The notes: generated from the letters alone by a model not told the origin. Shown: positions 47,618 to 61,074, numbered from the stretch's first letter. The stretch is DNA of 64,000 nt from Eucommia ulmoides (GCA_016647705.1 CM028333.1:25910243-25974242), one strand, 5' to 3'. Translations and numbers: made by a program.

Positions 47618-48908
47618 TGGTAGCGCGTAGGTACGTCGCTACTTTCACCGCAAGTGTACGGGTTAAGTTTTAGTATAATGAGAAGAGTTAGGGTTGTCTT
47701 ATCTATAGGGATTGGTTGAGATTATTGTCGAGTATCGTAATTATCATAACCTAATTTTATTTAGGCAATAAAAATTGTATTTTATAATTAAATATACTAA
47801 TACTAAAATACTAATTATACTAATTAAACTATATTACTATATTGAGATGTTTAGGGGAATGAATTATCTAGGGATTAATTTCATTTACATAAATGTGTTT
47901 GATCTCGTTTGACTATCGTTAATGGTGTTTGACTTATCTGACAATCTCGGTATCGTAAACTCGCTCAATCCCTCTCCCGAGTGTAAAGTGAGCGAATATG
48001 TGACTTCGCGTTAATGCCAAAGTCCCCCTCTAGCATTTTTTCGAGGACATAGTCATATGCGTCTTGCCCCAACGTCATTGATTACACATTTTCTAACGCC
48101 CTCTTGGGTCGTTAGATCGTCGCGTTATGTTTAAACCCTAGTCTAAATCTGGGATTACCTATCTCGAGTGTCAAACCGCATATTCTCTGTATATCTAAAC
48201 AAGTATATAATCAAAGAATAACGGTAAACACAATTAAATAACGAAGAACAACCATTAACGAAACACCGATTTCAAATAAACAACATATTCGTAAATTATA
48301 TTAATCCCATCGACAATCCATGTTTAGCCAATGGCCATAACCATATATACAATCAAAACTGAGCTAAACATACTCAATAAACTACCTAAGTTAATAATTT
48401 AAAGAAAGAAACAAAAGACTTAGTCTTTGTTCGAAGATTTGGTGCTAAAACTGTTTAACGATCGCTTGTCCTTCTTTGCGTTGTGTTCTTCTTCTTCGGG
48501 TTCTGAGCTCTCCCACAAAAACCTCTTAAAACTATCTTTCCTAAGTGTATGGAGGGTTTTATGCTCAAAAATGAGGATAAGGAAGAAGAAATATGGCTAA
48601 AAATATCTAAAAATATCTAAAATTACACTTTATAGCTGCAGGGGTCACCGCTACGGCGGTGGGTATATCGGCTGTGTCATCGTTGCGGCTGTGGGTTGTA
48701 TCTTTGAAATAATTGCCATTTTGCTTGTTTTCTTACCGTTCTTCCACCGACTTGTTCCGATTAGCTTGATATTCCATCGTTTTAGCTTCTTTTCACCCCC
48801 AAACACCTGTATAATACAAAAATACTTAAAAACGTATTAAAAAGTAATAAATATACTAAAAAACTAACAGGTTCGGTTTGGAAATAAATATGTAAATTAC
48901 ACCTATCA
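47618..48908 (-). repeat. 5' LTR of the second Athila-like element
   Basis: It is 1,291 bases long and colinear with 43506-44914 except for the missing stretch of GC-rich repeats. On the minus strand it ends ..CGCGCTACCA just before the primer site. Confidence 0.88.
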
Positions 48909-50186
48909 ATTACTCTTACATATATTTTTGGCAAAGAAAAATTAAAACTTGGGCAAACAATTGCTATTCTTGAAAATAAAAAGTTCAGTACTACTAAATC
49001 TCTTAAAAAGAAGAATTTGGACAAATATTTTTGTTAAATCTAATGTTTTAATGGATAATTAAGTGTTGATGTTTTCATGGGACTAATGTTTTTACTGAGT
49101 GATTTCAGATTTACAGTTCCACGTAATTCGATTAAGAAGATGAATCATCAAAGAGGAATCGTTGAAGAAAATGTATCGAGTGCAAAATGAAAATGATGAA
49201 GACATGAAAAGTTTTGAAGACATTGAAGATAACTAGGTGAAAATAAATCTTTACTTATATACTCTTAATGCAACTTGAAATCGGATCAAGCATGACACTT
49301 TAAAATGAATTAATCTTATGTGTGTTGTGATTAATTTCAGAGTCTAAAATATGGTTTTTAAGGTGCTAAGTATGTGAAATGGTTTTGATTAAGGACTTAA
49401 TTGAAATTTTGATTTTAATGCTTAAAATGATAAATTTTCAGGTCAATTTGGTCAACTGACGAAAGAGGTCGGTCGACTAATCAAAACAGTGTATTTTGGA
49501 AGTGGAATGGGTGACCTATTGGTCTATTCAGTCAACCGGCAAGATGGGTAAGTTGACTAACGAGAACAGTAGCCGAAATTGGAAGAAGTAAGGTGTCACA
49601 ACCCGTCCCGGACACCCATTATCCCGAGGCTGGCGTGACTACAACTTGACATCACCAATCCCCAAATTTACAATGAATGACAATATACACCTACGGTGTA
49701 ATACAAATATCTACTATAAGGGACACACCCGTCCCGAAATTATACCGACTAAAAGTAGTTATTCATGAACCTTTTGTTTTTATTCCCTTCGACAGTTTCT
49801 CTCAAACATCCATACGACTCCATCACGTAGCTCTACCTAGTACCAGTAGGGGACCGACTCCTAGCTGTTGTACCTGCGAGTGTACTGCCTTCTTAGTAAA
49901 ACGTTTTTTTAAAAATATTAATACGTTCAAAATATTTCTACAATTTAATATGGATCAAGCACAAATATATAAGCAATGAAAATAAAGTGATACAAATAAG
50001 TTCCATCCAAATCCATTTAGTATAAGAACCATACCAATATACATAAAACACCACATCTCAAGCACCAATCTCAAACACACACCTCCAACACACACACACT
50101 AGCCAGCCCTAGTGATCGTTTTAACCTCACGATCGGGAGTTGCAACGGTACTGTAACATTCATAGGAATGCCTTCCTATGAAATAT

Positions 50187-50266
50187 CCACACCCCTTTTT
50201 GGGGAGAAATACAATCCACACCCCTTACGGGGAGAAATATAATCCACACCCCTTTTCGGGGAGAAT
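50187..50266 (+). repeat. Three tandem copies of a 29-32 bp repeat in the solo LTR
   Basis: Phrases atccacaccccttttt/acgg/ttcgg followed by ggggagaaata, at about 50187, 50215 and 50241. Each holds a small inverted repeat, cccctt..ggggag. Confidence 0.8.
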
Positions 50267-51993
50267 AACCATGGCATCGTCAAAATCAAATACAATACCA
50301 TCGAATAGTAACTCAATAAATATCACTTACTCAAAATCGTCCAATCACCACGTCTACCACTTTTCTCAAACCAGCTTTTAAATTAAAAAATCATATTTTA
50401 TATCCTCTTTTAAAGAAAACGTCCGATTTTATCAATACCACTTTTCTACCATTTATTTTTTATTTTTAGAAAACCAGGCATTTCTAGAAAAATAGATGTT
50501 TCCTATTCTCTTTTTAAAAATGCCATCTAATTTCACCAAATCCAGCGAAAATTCATTTTCAGCTTCTTTTTGAAAACTATCGAAATTCAGTTTACCAACT
50601 TATTCAAATCCTGCTTGATCCATATCATTTATAAATTCATACAGTTTAAATAATCACATATTTAATCATGTATATTCATAGGAAATAGTTTGGTAAGAAG
50701 ATAGTACACTCACCTTAATATCCATTTTTGTAGACTTAACCGCTTATTCCCTACCGGTACTCCGGTGCCCGCGAACCTAATAGCGACAGAGCCTAAATTA
50801 ATATTTTATGTAAAATAACCAAATCATGCAATGCAGGCCCTAAATTCCGTAATGCCCCCCTCCCCCGTACACACCTTTTATTACGAATAATTGATATCCA
50901 GTAAATTCTGTTTCGTTAATAATTATTGTACGCGTTTGTTAATAGGGATGATGACAAAAATTAGTAAAATTAACGACTCTAGATTATAATCCCGTTTGCT
51001 ACTATTTCAATTTAACAATAATGGTAATTGATTTAGATTTTACCTGCTTCGAATCGTCCGTTGGTCATGAGAATGATATTTGGATTTTTGTTGGGGGGGT
51101 TTACGTAATTTTTTTTCCTTTTCTTCTTCTCCCCTTTCTTCTTCCCATTTTTTTTCCTTTCCCTGGTTTGTATTCATGCTTCCTGTTACGCAGTCGATGA
51201 CATCTCGCCGTCGCGCCGCCGCCGCCGACGTCTCACCGTCGATCAAGCCTCGCCGTCCTATCGACCGGACACACGCACCATTAATCGGACAACCCACACC
51301 CTTCCATGCACTGCCGACCGTCCCACCCACCATGCACGCACTGTTCTTTCTCTCTCTAATTTTTCGGTGGAAACTCCGGTGACCCCATGCACCCACAACA
51401 CGCTCACACCTTGTAGGGTCGACAGGTACCGATGGAGCAGAGCCACCCACGTCACCGATCATCACCGTCGCACTACACACCAGAAGAAAGAACATGAACT
51501 GTTTAGAGCAGAAAATACACACACATATCCCAACATCAACGATAGCCACCGGAAGCTTACCATCAACCCCGCTCACCACTGTCGGCTGCTGAATAGCCCA
51601 CCGCCGGACTGATCGATGGCAACCTCCGACGAAACCGTGACAAATACCTCATCGGCACTCCACACCGTCGGCACTGAACGGGACCTCACACCGTCGGCAC
51701 CACCAACGATCGATCAACGATCCGAACGAATCACTCATACCTCCGATCGTCGGATCTCACCACCCCCTGACCGCCAGACCTCCCCTCTCTCTCTCTCCTC
51801 TATTTTCCAGTTTATGCTTTTTTTTTTTCTTTTTTTTCTTTTTTTTTTTCCTCCGTTGAAGATCACGATTCCCTGTTTCAAAGATCACAATTGCATGTTT
51901 TAGGTGGATCGGTGTACTCCTAGCTTGCCACGTCAATGAATCTCGATCCTTCTCCTCTCCAATCCGGTTATCCTCTTGGCACCCATCGTATGC

Positions 51994-51994
<1 letters not shown>

Positions 51995-52034
<40 letters not shown>
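51995..52034 (+). repeat. (TA)n microsatellite
   Basis: About 20 uninterrupted TA dinucleotides, inside the solo LTR. Confidence 0.95.
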
Positions 52035-52042
<8 letters not shown>

Positions 52043-53412
52043 AAAATATTTTACTCTAATTACTCCTTCCTCTCCCCAAATTTCTTTAATTCCTATTTTA
52101 GCCCAAATTACCATTGTATAATTTTCCTTCAAATTGTAATTTCACCCCTAAAGGTTTACATGCTATCAATTGAAAGACCATTTGAATCCTAAGGGTTGGA
52201 TTCAATGAATACAAATTTACAATTTGCCCCCCCTAAACTTTTAATTCGGATAATGATTAATTCAATTCTACCCCATATTTTTCCTAATTGCTCCAAAATA
52301 TAACTAAAATGATGTACGTACTAAGTCAGGGTCTTACATAAGGACCTTCTGGTCCAATCAGTGAATCGACCGGACCAATACAATAGTCAATTAAGTGACC
52401 ATTGTAAAAACACGTTCAACTGACGACAGGGTACCGATCGACTGACTCGTTTAGTAAAAAAGTTGATTGATTTATTTTTGGTCAATCCAATTCAGTTTTG
52501 ATGATTTCTAAAGAGGTTTTTAAGGGGATTTGAAATATTTTGTTAGATATTATGAAATGCGTGATTCTTATTTAATTGGTCCATTTAATTAGACATTCTT
52601 TTAATTAAAGTGATTAAACACTTCCAATTTCTTTGGATTTCGATTTAAAAACGTTTTAAGGACCAAAATGAGTTTTTCCAATAATATTTTTAAATGAAAA
52701 AAAAATCTATTTTGATTATATATGATATATGAGGATTTGAGATGTCATTTTTAGTAATGAAATTTAAAAAGTGTTCGTTGGAGATCTAGTTTTTAATCTA
52801 TTTATAGAGACCTGCCGGATTGAAATTAAACATATCTAAAACAATCAGATTTTTGCTTTCTAAGAGATATTTTATCACTGAGTTTATAAAGTGAGATTAT
52901 ATTCTAAGTGTTTGATCTAAGGCACTCATTGTTGTGTCACCAGTTTGTGTTCTTTAATGCAAAATCGTTATTACTTTCGGCAAATCCTGGTGACATCCTT
53001 CCAACCTTTTTTATTGCTTTCTTATATTATTAATAATTTGTTGCTTGGTTAAGGTATTTTATAAAAATAGTTTTTGAACTTAATTTTTGAAAATCTTTTA
53101 AACGATTTTTATAAAAAAAAATAAAATCTGATTACATGCTACTTGTGTGCTACCCATTTTTTAAAATTAGATTTGTTTGCCTCACATTGTATGTATCATG
53201 TAGTATTATTCGGAACATTAATTGAGTGTATTTATTTGCGAGTTTGAGTGGATTAGACACGTTTAGGTCGGTGTTTAATCAGGGTAGCTAGGGTTTCGAT
53301 CTTTTACCTAAGAAAATTATTAGGACTTGATCTTTGGCCTACAAAACGATTAGGTAAGTGTTTTCCCTTGAAAAGATTAGGTTTTAATTCTTTTTGTAAT
53401 AGAATTAAGCGT

Positions 53413-55686
53413 TGTTGAATCCAAAATTTTGATGAACAATTAAGTGTGGATGTTTTTGGTGGAAATAATAGTTTTATCGAGTGTTTTAGATTTATATTTC
53501 CATGCATTTGAGTGAGAAGATGATTTGATAAAGAAGACATAAAAGGTGAAAGATGGATATGACAAAAATATGAAGCATTCGTTGAGGAAAAATAGGTGAA
53601 AACAACTCTTTAATTATATACTCTTAGTGCAACCCGAATTAGGATCATGCACGACATTTAAAATGAGTTAATTCTATGTGTGTCATGGTAAGAAGTGATA
53701 ATTTTAAAAATCCTAGAATACGATATTGTATGTGCTCCTTATGTGAAATAATTTTGATAATTGACCAAATTAAAAAAATTGTTTTAAAGTATAAAATATA
53801 GTGTTTCGGATTAATTCAATCAACCAAAAAAAGTAATCAGCCGACTTATTAAAACAATGAATTTTAGGAGTCAAAATGGAGTCCTACTAATCTAATCGGT
53901 CAACCTAGAAATGCAATCGGTCAACCGTTTGAAAAACAATAGCTGAAATGGATAAGGAGGTCAGCACATTGATCCAATCGGTCAACTAAATAAGCAGAAT
54001 CGGTCAATCGAATTAAGCAGTGTCTAAGTTGAAGAAATTGGGGAAGACACTAATTAATTCGGTTAACCAACAGGGCTTGGTCGGTCAACTAAATATGTAT
54101 AAGACCAATGGCTAATTGTGCCTTGGCACAGGTCAGTAAAGGGAATGAACCGACTACTACTGTGAAATCAAAAACTACTTTGTTATTTTGGTCAAAATAT
54201 TTCGGTTTTGATGATTCAAAGAGAGGGATTTGTAGGATTTCATTATATTTCAAATATGAACAACCTATTATGTTAACCCTATTGATATGGTTTATATATT
54301 TAAAGATTCTCCTAATTAAAATGGTTTAATACTTGTTATTTCTTTGGTTTTAAATTAATAATAGTTTTATGGACTTAATTACGCGAATTGAAGGTTATTT
54401 TAAGTGAAATACACTTGAAATTAAAGGTTATCATATATAGGGTCTAAGAGTGTCATTAAGTGGCATATCTTTGAGAAACTAACCATTTGAGAACTAGTTA
54501 TTTGTCTATTAATATAGATTTGCGAGAATTAAGTTGATTACATCAAGAACAATCAGTATCAACTATTCTAAGAGTGATACTTACACTGAGATTTTTGTGT
54601 GATATTAATTCTAAGTTCTTGATCTAAAACGTTTGTGGTTTGGCATTACCGACTTGAGTTCTACTGTTATTATGTCATTACCTTCGGTGCTTCCCGGTGA
54701 GATCTATCCAAGCTTTATTATTTACTTTGATGTTATATTTTTATTAACTGCTTGGTATAAAATTGATTAGAAAATCGTTTTAAAATTAAAAGCCTAAAAA
54801 TTCTTTTTAAACGATATTTTGTTTTATTATCTAATTATATGCTTAAATTGTGTTACCCACTTTATTTATTAATCAGATTTTAATTATCTCACTTTGTATC
54901 TATCACGTAATAATTATTTGGGACATTAGTGAAGTATATATGTATTAAGGTAGTAGAAACTCCTTGTGGGAAGAAAGTCATATTTTTATTTTTTTTATTT
55001 TGAGAAGATTAGACACGTTTGGGATGGTGTCTAGTCAGGGTAGCTAAGTTTCAATCTTTTTCCTGTGAAAAAAACTAGAGTTTAATCTTTGTCCTGCAAA
55101 AAGGTTAGGTTATTCTTTTTTCTTGAAAATAATTAGATTTTGATTCTCCCTACAATAGAATTGAATGATTGTAAAAGTTCTTCTAAAACTTAAGAAACGA
55201 TAAGTATAAACGTGTGAGAGAGTGGTAGGTTTAATCTTTAACATGTTAAATGGATTACATTTTGATTATTCCTATAACAGAATTATGTTAGTCTTGAGTC
55301 TAGTAAAAAGATAGGATTCTTCCTGAGCTTGTGAAAAGGATAATTGTAAATGTTGATTCTGAGTCTGTGAAAAGAATCAATATTGTAAGAGTTTGGTTCC
55401 TACCTAGGAAAGGAATCAGGGGTTTATTGGATTGTAAAACTTCATGGAGCTTGGGGGACTAGTTGTAGGTAAGAGTAGTGTACAGAACTAGGATATATTG
55501 TTATGTGCTGCATTGATTATTTCATATATTGTGTTTGGGTATACATTTGGATGTAAACACATTTCTACTGCATATCAAGATAACAATTTATTTAAGAAAA
55601 TTTATTATTTGTGTTTAAAGAAATTAATTGTTCAATTTTAGTAACTATCCAATTCACCCCGTCTTAGGAAGCTCTTTGGGCCAACA
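53413..55686 (+). repeat. 5' LTR of copia A, full length
   Basis: It is 2,274 bases long, from tgttgaatccaaa to ..gggccaaca. The primer site after it (55688, atggtaacata) is degenerate. The block order is the same as the other full LTRs, with ggtcaac/ggttaac phrases at 53820-54090. It starts exactly where the preceding copia LTR breaks off, which suggests it inserted into that LTR. Confidence 0.85.
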
Positions 55687-58600
55687 AATGGTAACATAAC
55701 TTATTTTTCTCGTTGGGCTTAAAGTCCTAACTAGAAAGATCACATGGCACACCCCATAGGCACACTAAGTAAAGGGCAATCTATACACAATCCACATTTT
55801 TTGTAGGTGATAACTATTCATTCTAGAAGGACAAAATTATTGCTTTTATTCAAGCCACTAAATATGATGTGTGGCTAGCTATTAAGGATGGTCTATTTAT
55901 TCTTAAGGATAATTGAGTGACTAAGAAAAAAGAATAACTGACCACCTATGACAAACATAAACTTTCTGTTTATTCTCAAGCTATTAATACTCTATTTTGT
56001 TCTTTAGATGCTAATGAATATACTAGGGTTTCAAATTGTGGATCAGCAAAAGAAATGTGGGATACATTGCAAATCACACATGAAGAGACAAATCAGGTGA
56101 AACAATCCAAGATCAATACCTTAGTTTGTCAATTCGAACTATTCAGAATGGGTGAAACAAAATCGATTTTGGAAATATACATGAAATTCAATAATATCTG
56201 CAATAACCTTGGTCAACTCGAAAAGCCTTACTCTATGGAGGGCAAAGTACAAAAAAATCTGAGATGATTAATGAAAGTTTGGGAGCCAAAAGTGACTGCA
56301 ATTAAGGAAGTTAAGGAACTCACAGTATATACCATTGATAAACTCATTGGCAACCTAATGACCCACGAGATGACTATTCAAGGATATAAGGATGAAACAG
56401 GGAATAACAAAAAGAATTCCTTGGAATTGAAGGTTCAAAAGACCGAGGAAGGAGATGATAGTGATGACATCAGTCTTGACAGTGAGCCAAAAAAGGATGT
56501 GGTGCTTATCATGAAAAATTTCAGAAAAATGACCCGACAATTATTCCGTGGAATGAAAAACTTCAACATGAATAATGTTGAGTGCTTCAATTGTCATAAA
56601 ACTGGTCGTTTTCTATCTGATTATCCTGAGCTAGAGAATGAAAAAAGAAAAAAGGAGAAAGGAAAAAAAGAAAGTGAAGAAGAGTAAGAAGAAGTCAATA
56701 AAAGCCACCTCGGATGACTCGGAGTCGAGTAGCTCAGAAAAATAAAAAAGTGATGATTCATCTATGCTTGCTTTAATGGCTACTAAAGTTGAGGTAACAG
56801 AATATTCTAGTTCTTGTCCTTTAGATTACAATGATTTATTTGGTGTTTATCAAGAATTAATGCATGATTAAAAAAAAATTGCGTTCTCAAATTAATGTTC
56901 TACAAAGTACAATTAACACACTTAACAAGCAAGTGATGAAGTTCGAATTTGAAAACATTGAATTGAAATCCAACGTTTCGGATTTACATTCGATTGTCCT
57001 CAAATTCATGGGTGGTGAAAATAATTTGAAAATGCTTTTGAGGAGTTCAAAAGGGATTTTTGATAAAGCTAGAATTGGTTTTCAGAAAAATCTTAAATAA
57101 AAGAGATTTCATAAATTCTTTTATAAAGACAGGAATCAGGTTAGATGTTTTAAATGTAATATTGTAGGGCATACCGTTAAGAAATATTTTTTAAAAGTAT
57201 TTGAATGTAGACAAGTTTGGGTTCCTAAAGGAACTAAAATTGTCCTGACTAATAAGATTGGACCCACTTAGATTGGGTACCACCTAGGAACTTTTTGAGG
57301 TGCTCCTTGCAGGGTAATCTAATAAACATCTATGAGTAATGACAAATTGTTCCTAGGAAGTGGCTGTTCTTAGCATATGACCGGGGATAAAGTAAAACTT
57401 ACGTCTTTGACACCTAAAGACAAAGTTATGTGATTTCTGGAGACTATGCCATGAGTAAGAAAATTAGTTTAAATAAGCTGGTAAGAATTTCTAAGACTTG
57501 TGATGTTTTGCATATTCTTTTGTTATCTTCGAATTATTGCATTTTAATCAGATAAGTTTACATATTCGTATGTGATTTTCTTATGTTATATGAGATCCAC
57601 TAAAAGTTATGTTTAAAAATAAGTGAAACATGTTATATGAATCTATGACTTGTTTATCATCAAATTAAGTTCATTTGTTAATATGTATGATTTTTGAATA
57701 TATATAGCATATTAATCAACTGATACTGTTGCACATAGATATCCTTATAAGCATTAAGTGTCTAGCATTCATCTAATGTCTCTTATTTTTTTAAATGATT
57801 ATTATTCTAAAAGAGAGCTAAAATTTTATGCAATAAATTTGCACTTATCCATGTTTAGAGCATCTATTAGATTTATATTGATAGTTTCATAAATTATCAT
57901 TAAGATATGCTTCATGTCCTAAAGCGTTAAAGATTGCATGTTTTTTCATTCTTTATAAAGGGAAGATATTAATTGGTATCATGACATAAAACATATTGGC
58001 CTAATTAAAATTATAAGATTTCATGTTATATTGTTGAAATGTTTTGATGATCTCTTGAAATTGCTTCAAGATGATTAGATTAATCTTAAAAGTTGTTCTC
58101 TTCATGATCTCTACTTTTTGATGTAACAAAAGGGAAGAAATTATGATATTAAAGGGGAAATGTTATATGATGTTCTGATATGGAATGTGTTCTCCGAAAC
58201 ATGAATTCATGTTTACAATTATATAGGGGGAGAAGTTTTTATAAGTGTGGCAATAATATGTTATGCTTAAATTGAAAAATGGAGTATTGAATATGTTGAT
58301 ATCTCCGATTAGCTTTTTGATATTTTCACCAAACCTCTAGTTAAAGATCAATTTGTGAAAAATATTTGAGGTTTAGGTATGGCTAGGCATAACAATGTAT
58401 GGATAGATTAATGTTTTTGATTCTCCGTCCCCACTTTTTGAGATGACAAAGGGGGAGAAGTTGATGTTGAATGAGTAGTTGATATTTAGGGATTTGTTCG
58501 TCTAAGCATTGCATTAATTAAAGGGAGAAATTACGAATAGTATTATGTTGATTATGGTTTATTTGAGTTTATGTTGAATATCTTTAAATATGTTTTCATG

Positions 58601-58713
58601 ATTGTGCTTAAATGAGTTTAAATACCTGTCCTCGGATTTAGGGAGAGTGTGGTTACATTATTTTTTGAAGAAAATATCAAAGTTAATTGTCATCCTAAAA
58701 AACAAAAAGAGAT
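55687..58713 (+). pseudogene. Copia A internal region: gag, protease trace, long 3' UTR, no pol
   Basis: From about 55750 the + strand gives a decayed gag. A DUF4219/UBN2-type N-terminus (GDNYSF, TKYDVWLAIKDG, then KEMWDTLQITHEETN) is followed across a TGA at 56265 by VWEPKVTAIKEVKELT. Then comes an acidic stretch and a damaged knuckle CFNCHKTGRFLSDY, in which the His and last Cys are changed. A coiled-coil ORF (56864-57100) and a second knuckle CFKCNIVGHTVKKY with QVWVPKGTK follow. At 57339-57450 a protease trace reads GSGCS, stop, HMTGDKV, SLTPKDK. After that only 3' non-coding DNA remains up to the LTR. Integrase, RT and RNase H are deleted. It could move only with help. Confidence 0.85.
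58440..58462 (+). other. Polypurine tract in copia A
   Basis: acaaagggggagaag about 260 bases before the 3' LTR. A second purine-rich string (58205-58235, ataggggga) and others occur upstream. Several purine tracts before the 3' LTR are a known Sirevirus trait. Confidence 0.6.
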
Positions 58714-58923
58714 TGTTGAATCCTAGGTTTTGATGAACAATTAGTTATTGATGTTTTTGGTGGAACTAATGGATTTATCGAGTGTTTCAAATTTATAGTT
58801 CCATGCATTTGAGTAATAAGAAGATTTGATGAAGAAGACATAAAGGGTGCAAGATGGACATGATGAAGATATGAAGAGTTTTGAAGATGCTGAAAAAAAA
58901 AGAGGAGAAAATAGCTCTTTACT
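58714..58923 (+). repeat. 3' LTR of copia A, only the first 210 bases
   Basis: It starts tgttgaatcctagg and matches 53413-53625. It stops at 'gctctttact', where G-family sequence begins (tatgacgcc). The remainder of the LTR is not found in this window, so the G insertion must end beyond 64000, or the rest has been deleted. Confidence 0.85.
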
Positions 58924-61040
58924 TATGACGCCACCCAATTTTCTGAAAGGGAAAGAATATTAAATGATAAGATAAGCTTAAAAGGGAGATGGGTTTTCAA
59001 AAGCGTCAGTTTTCTCAAGAAAGTACTTAGGCTATTTTAAAATAAGGAGTCGCCACCTAGCATTGGGTTTAAATTGTGTGCTAGGTCCTCGAATTTTTAG
59101 AAAAACATTTCAAATTCCTAAGTAAAAATTAACTCCAAAGAATACGATCAAACCACAGATTCATTTAAAGGCTTGGGAGTCGGTTACGCTTAGGGAAGGT
59201 GTTAGGTACCCCACAACGCCTATCAAAAGAAAGTACCTTAAATCCAATTAGTTTAGTCCGAATGTTTTATTTTATTTTGAAATCATTTCCTCCTTATAAA
59301 ATCTTTTCTATATTTTCACAAATAAGATAGGACAAATTTTGTATTTTTTTGGGAATGTTCCCCCGGTATAACCTCTTATCGAATATTAAGGATCCGATAA
59401 GGATGGTCCCTGAGAGGTTTTATGTATGTTTCCGAGAGCCTTCTTTAATTTAAATAGGCAAACTGAGATAGGTGAATAAGAATAGAAATATAAATGCAAA
59501 AACTAACATCTATATGAGTTCAATTTTTTATGCAAAAGTGACCTAAAAACTAAAGGGTTTAATTTAAATATGTCAATGCAAAATGATATGAGTAGGAGAA
59601 TTGAATAGCGAACACTACGTGAATTAACATGATTATGCGTGACAATGATTTAATTATTTAACATAAAAATTTAAGTGGTGCACGTGTCATGACTAAATGT
59701 GAAAAAGTAGCATGAATTATGAAATAAAAAAATTATATGTATAAAAAGTATAAGTGGTGAAAGTGTCCTAAACATGTCGTATAAATGATATAAGAAATAA
59801 ATATGCTAAATGAATACAAAAATGTCTATTTTAAGTTTGCCCAAGTAATTTAAAAAAATCCTGATTTTAAATTCCCTAAAATTCTATGGATACGAGAATA
59901 TAGAGAAGATCGCGGAAGCAACTTTGTTGGAATTAATCTTTTCGAAACTTGAGCAGAATCACACGAAAAGATTTACTAAGGGAATAGATTTCATAAAACC
60001 AATTATTTTTAAATTTCACTTGAGTCGGAGAATGGAAACGAGGCCACAAAAAACTCTCATACGATTTATCGAATCGATGGATTTGCCTTAAGATTCGTAA
60101 GGATTAATTCCTACAAACTAAGATTTTATTATTTTTCTGGATTTTTGTATTTTTTATTTTTAGGGTTTTGATAACAATAATGAAAAAAAAAATACAAAAA
60201 AAATAAAATAAAAAAATATTGAAAACTTCTTTCACCTAACACTTATGGACGAAGTTTAAGCACAAGAAACCCACGCCAGTGTTTGCATCGGATCATCCGA
60301 CGACTTACTTTTTCTTTTAGTTTTTTTCTTTTATAAATTATAAAAAAAAAAAAAAAAAGCATAAATAAAAAGAGCAGCGTGATACGGGTGTCCTCGTCTA
60401 AACACTCAGAGGTTCAGATTAAGAATGCAAAAACTCATCCCAACGTTTTTCATTGAGTCTTTGGACGATTAAAAGAAATAAGATGCATACAAGAATTTAA
60501 ACATTGAAGGTATTTAAATAAACTGAAAAGTAAAAGAAAAACATACTTGTTCTAGGCCAAGAATCCCGATACTCGAGTGTTTCTCTCTTGCAAATGGCTT
60601 CCCGAAAAGGGTTTGAAAATCACTTTTCAAAAGGTGCTCTTCTCAAATTTCTGAATGAATATATTAGGAATAGAAGGACCCCATTTACGGGAAAGGATTA
60701 GGGCATGAAAAACATGAGAAAACCCTAAAAACTAGGTCTGGCCACCAAAGTTCAGTCTAAATTGGTCTGGTAATGGGACAAATTAGAAGAAAAGGGCAAA
60801 AAAAATGGTTGTAGGGTTGCGGGCGCATGAACACACGTGCCCACAACTGCCTTAGCCGAAAATACCACATGGAAGTTGGTTATTGGCTCATTTTTCTCCT
60901 CTTTTTTTCACTTGTACACATGCATGGCAACAAGGGGGGGCCGCCTCTCACTTTTTTTTTATCTCTCTCTCGGTGCGCACACACACATGGACAGATAAGA
61001 GAGGCCTACACGATTTACTCTCTCACTTTGCTCCCCTTTC

Positions 61041-61043
<3 letters not shown>

Positions 61044-61074
<31 letters not shown>
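61044..61074 (+). repeat. (CT)n microsatellite
   Basis: About 15 CT units in a longer pyrimidine-rich stretch (60950-61180). Confidence 0.92.

Larger units (their letters stand above)
43506..48908 (-). mobile_element. Second Athila-like Ty3 element, non-autonomous, with TSD attac
   Basis: It is 5,403 bases long, with LTRs at 47618-48908 (5') and 43506-44914 (3'), TG..CA ends, and attac at 43501-43505 and 48909-48913. The primer site on the minus strand is diverged (tttttggctttgttgctaagg, close to 47590-47612). The purine tract next to the 3' LTR is ccaacttttgggagta. The interior (44915-47617) shares blocks with the first Athila-like element but has no gag-pol; ORFs are under 105 codons and unrecognised. 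It belongs to the same family as, but a different subgroup from, the element at 27567. It disrupts copia B gag. Confidence 0.92.
43288..49031 (+). pseudogene. Copia B gag remnant, split by an Athila-like insertion
   Basis: The first part, 43288-43505, starts MEYIEGNF in the standard gag start context. It carries short repeats of a 'CPNxL/ESPTC' type, then an acidic stretch SENDKDSDNEA and AIEMLIT. Removing 43506-48908 plus one copy of attac joins it in frame to 48914-49031: LTYIFGKEKLKLGQTIAIL, then a Lys-rich coil, ending at the 3' LTR. The ORF is open over the join. The UBN2 domain, both zinc knuckles and all of pol are absent, so this copy has only about 0.35 kb of its own interior. Confidence 0.8.
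49594..52338 (+). repeat. Large Ty3-type solo LTR, 2,745 bp, TSD taagg
   Basis: It starts tgtcacaacccgtcccgg and ends tcagggtcttaca, terminal motifs common in plant Ty3/gypsy LTRs. It is flanked by taagg at 49589-49593 and 52339-52343. No second LTR, primer site or coding sequence lies inside. It contains a three-fold repeat around ccacacccctt..ggggaga (50190-50266), a GC-rich part (51160-51780) followed by a pyrimidine-rich run, and a TA microsatellite. The GC-rich part has overlapping ORFs of up to 179 codons on both strands with no recognised domain. I treat these as chance. Confidence 0.88.
49032..53410 (+). repeat. Copia LTR (3' LTR of copia B) interrupted by a Ty3-type solo LTR
   Basis: The LTR starts tgttaaatctaatg at 49032, runs to 49593, and continues at 52344 to about 53410, where it stops short at the start of the next copia LTR. 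Joining the two parts gives the usual order: the start, then 'gacactttaaaatgaatta', then cggtc(a)ac phrases at 49450-49560 and 52370-52450, then 'cctggtgacatcc'. The last 150-200 bases are missing. Confidence 0.8.

Noticed and set aside
51040..51903. Overlapping ORFs of up to 179 codons on both strands
   Set aside because: They lie in a GC-rich part of a solo LTR with clear TSDs, overlap each other, and show low-complexity composition.
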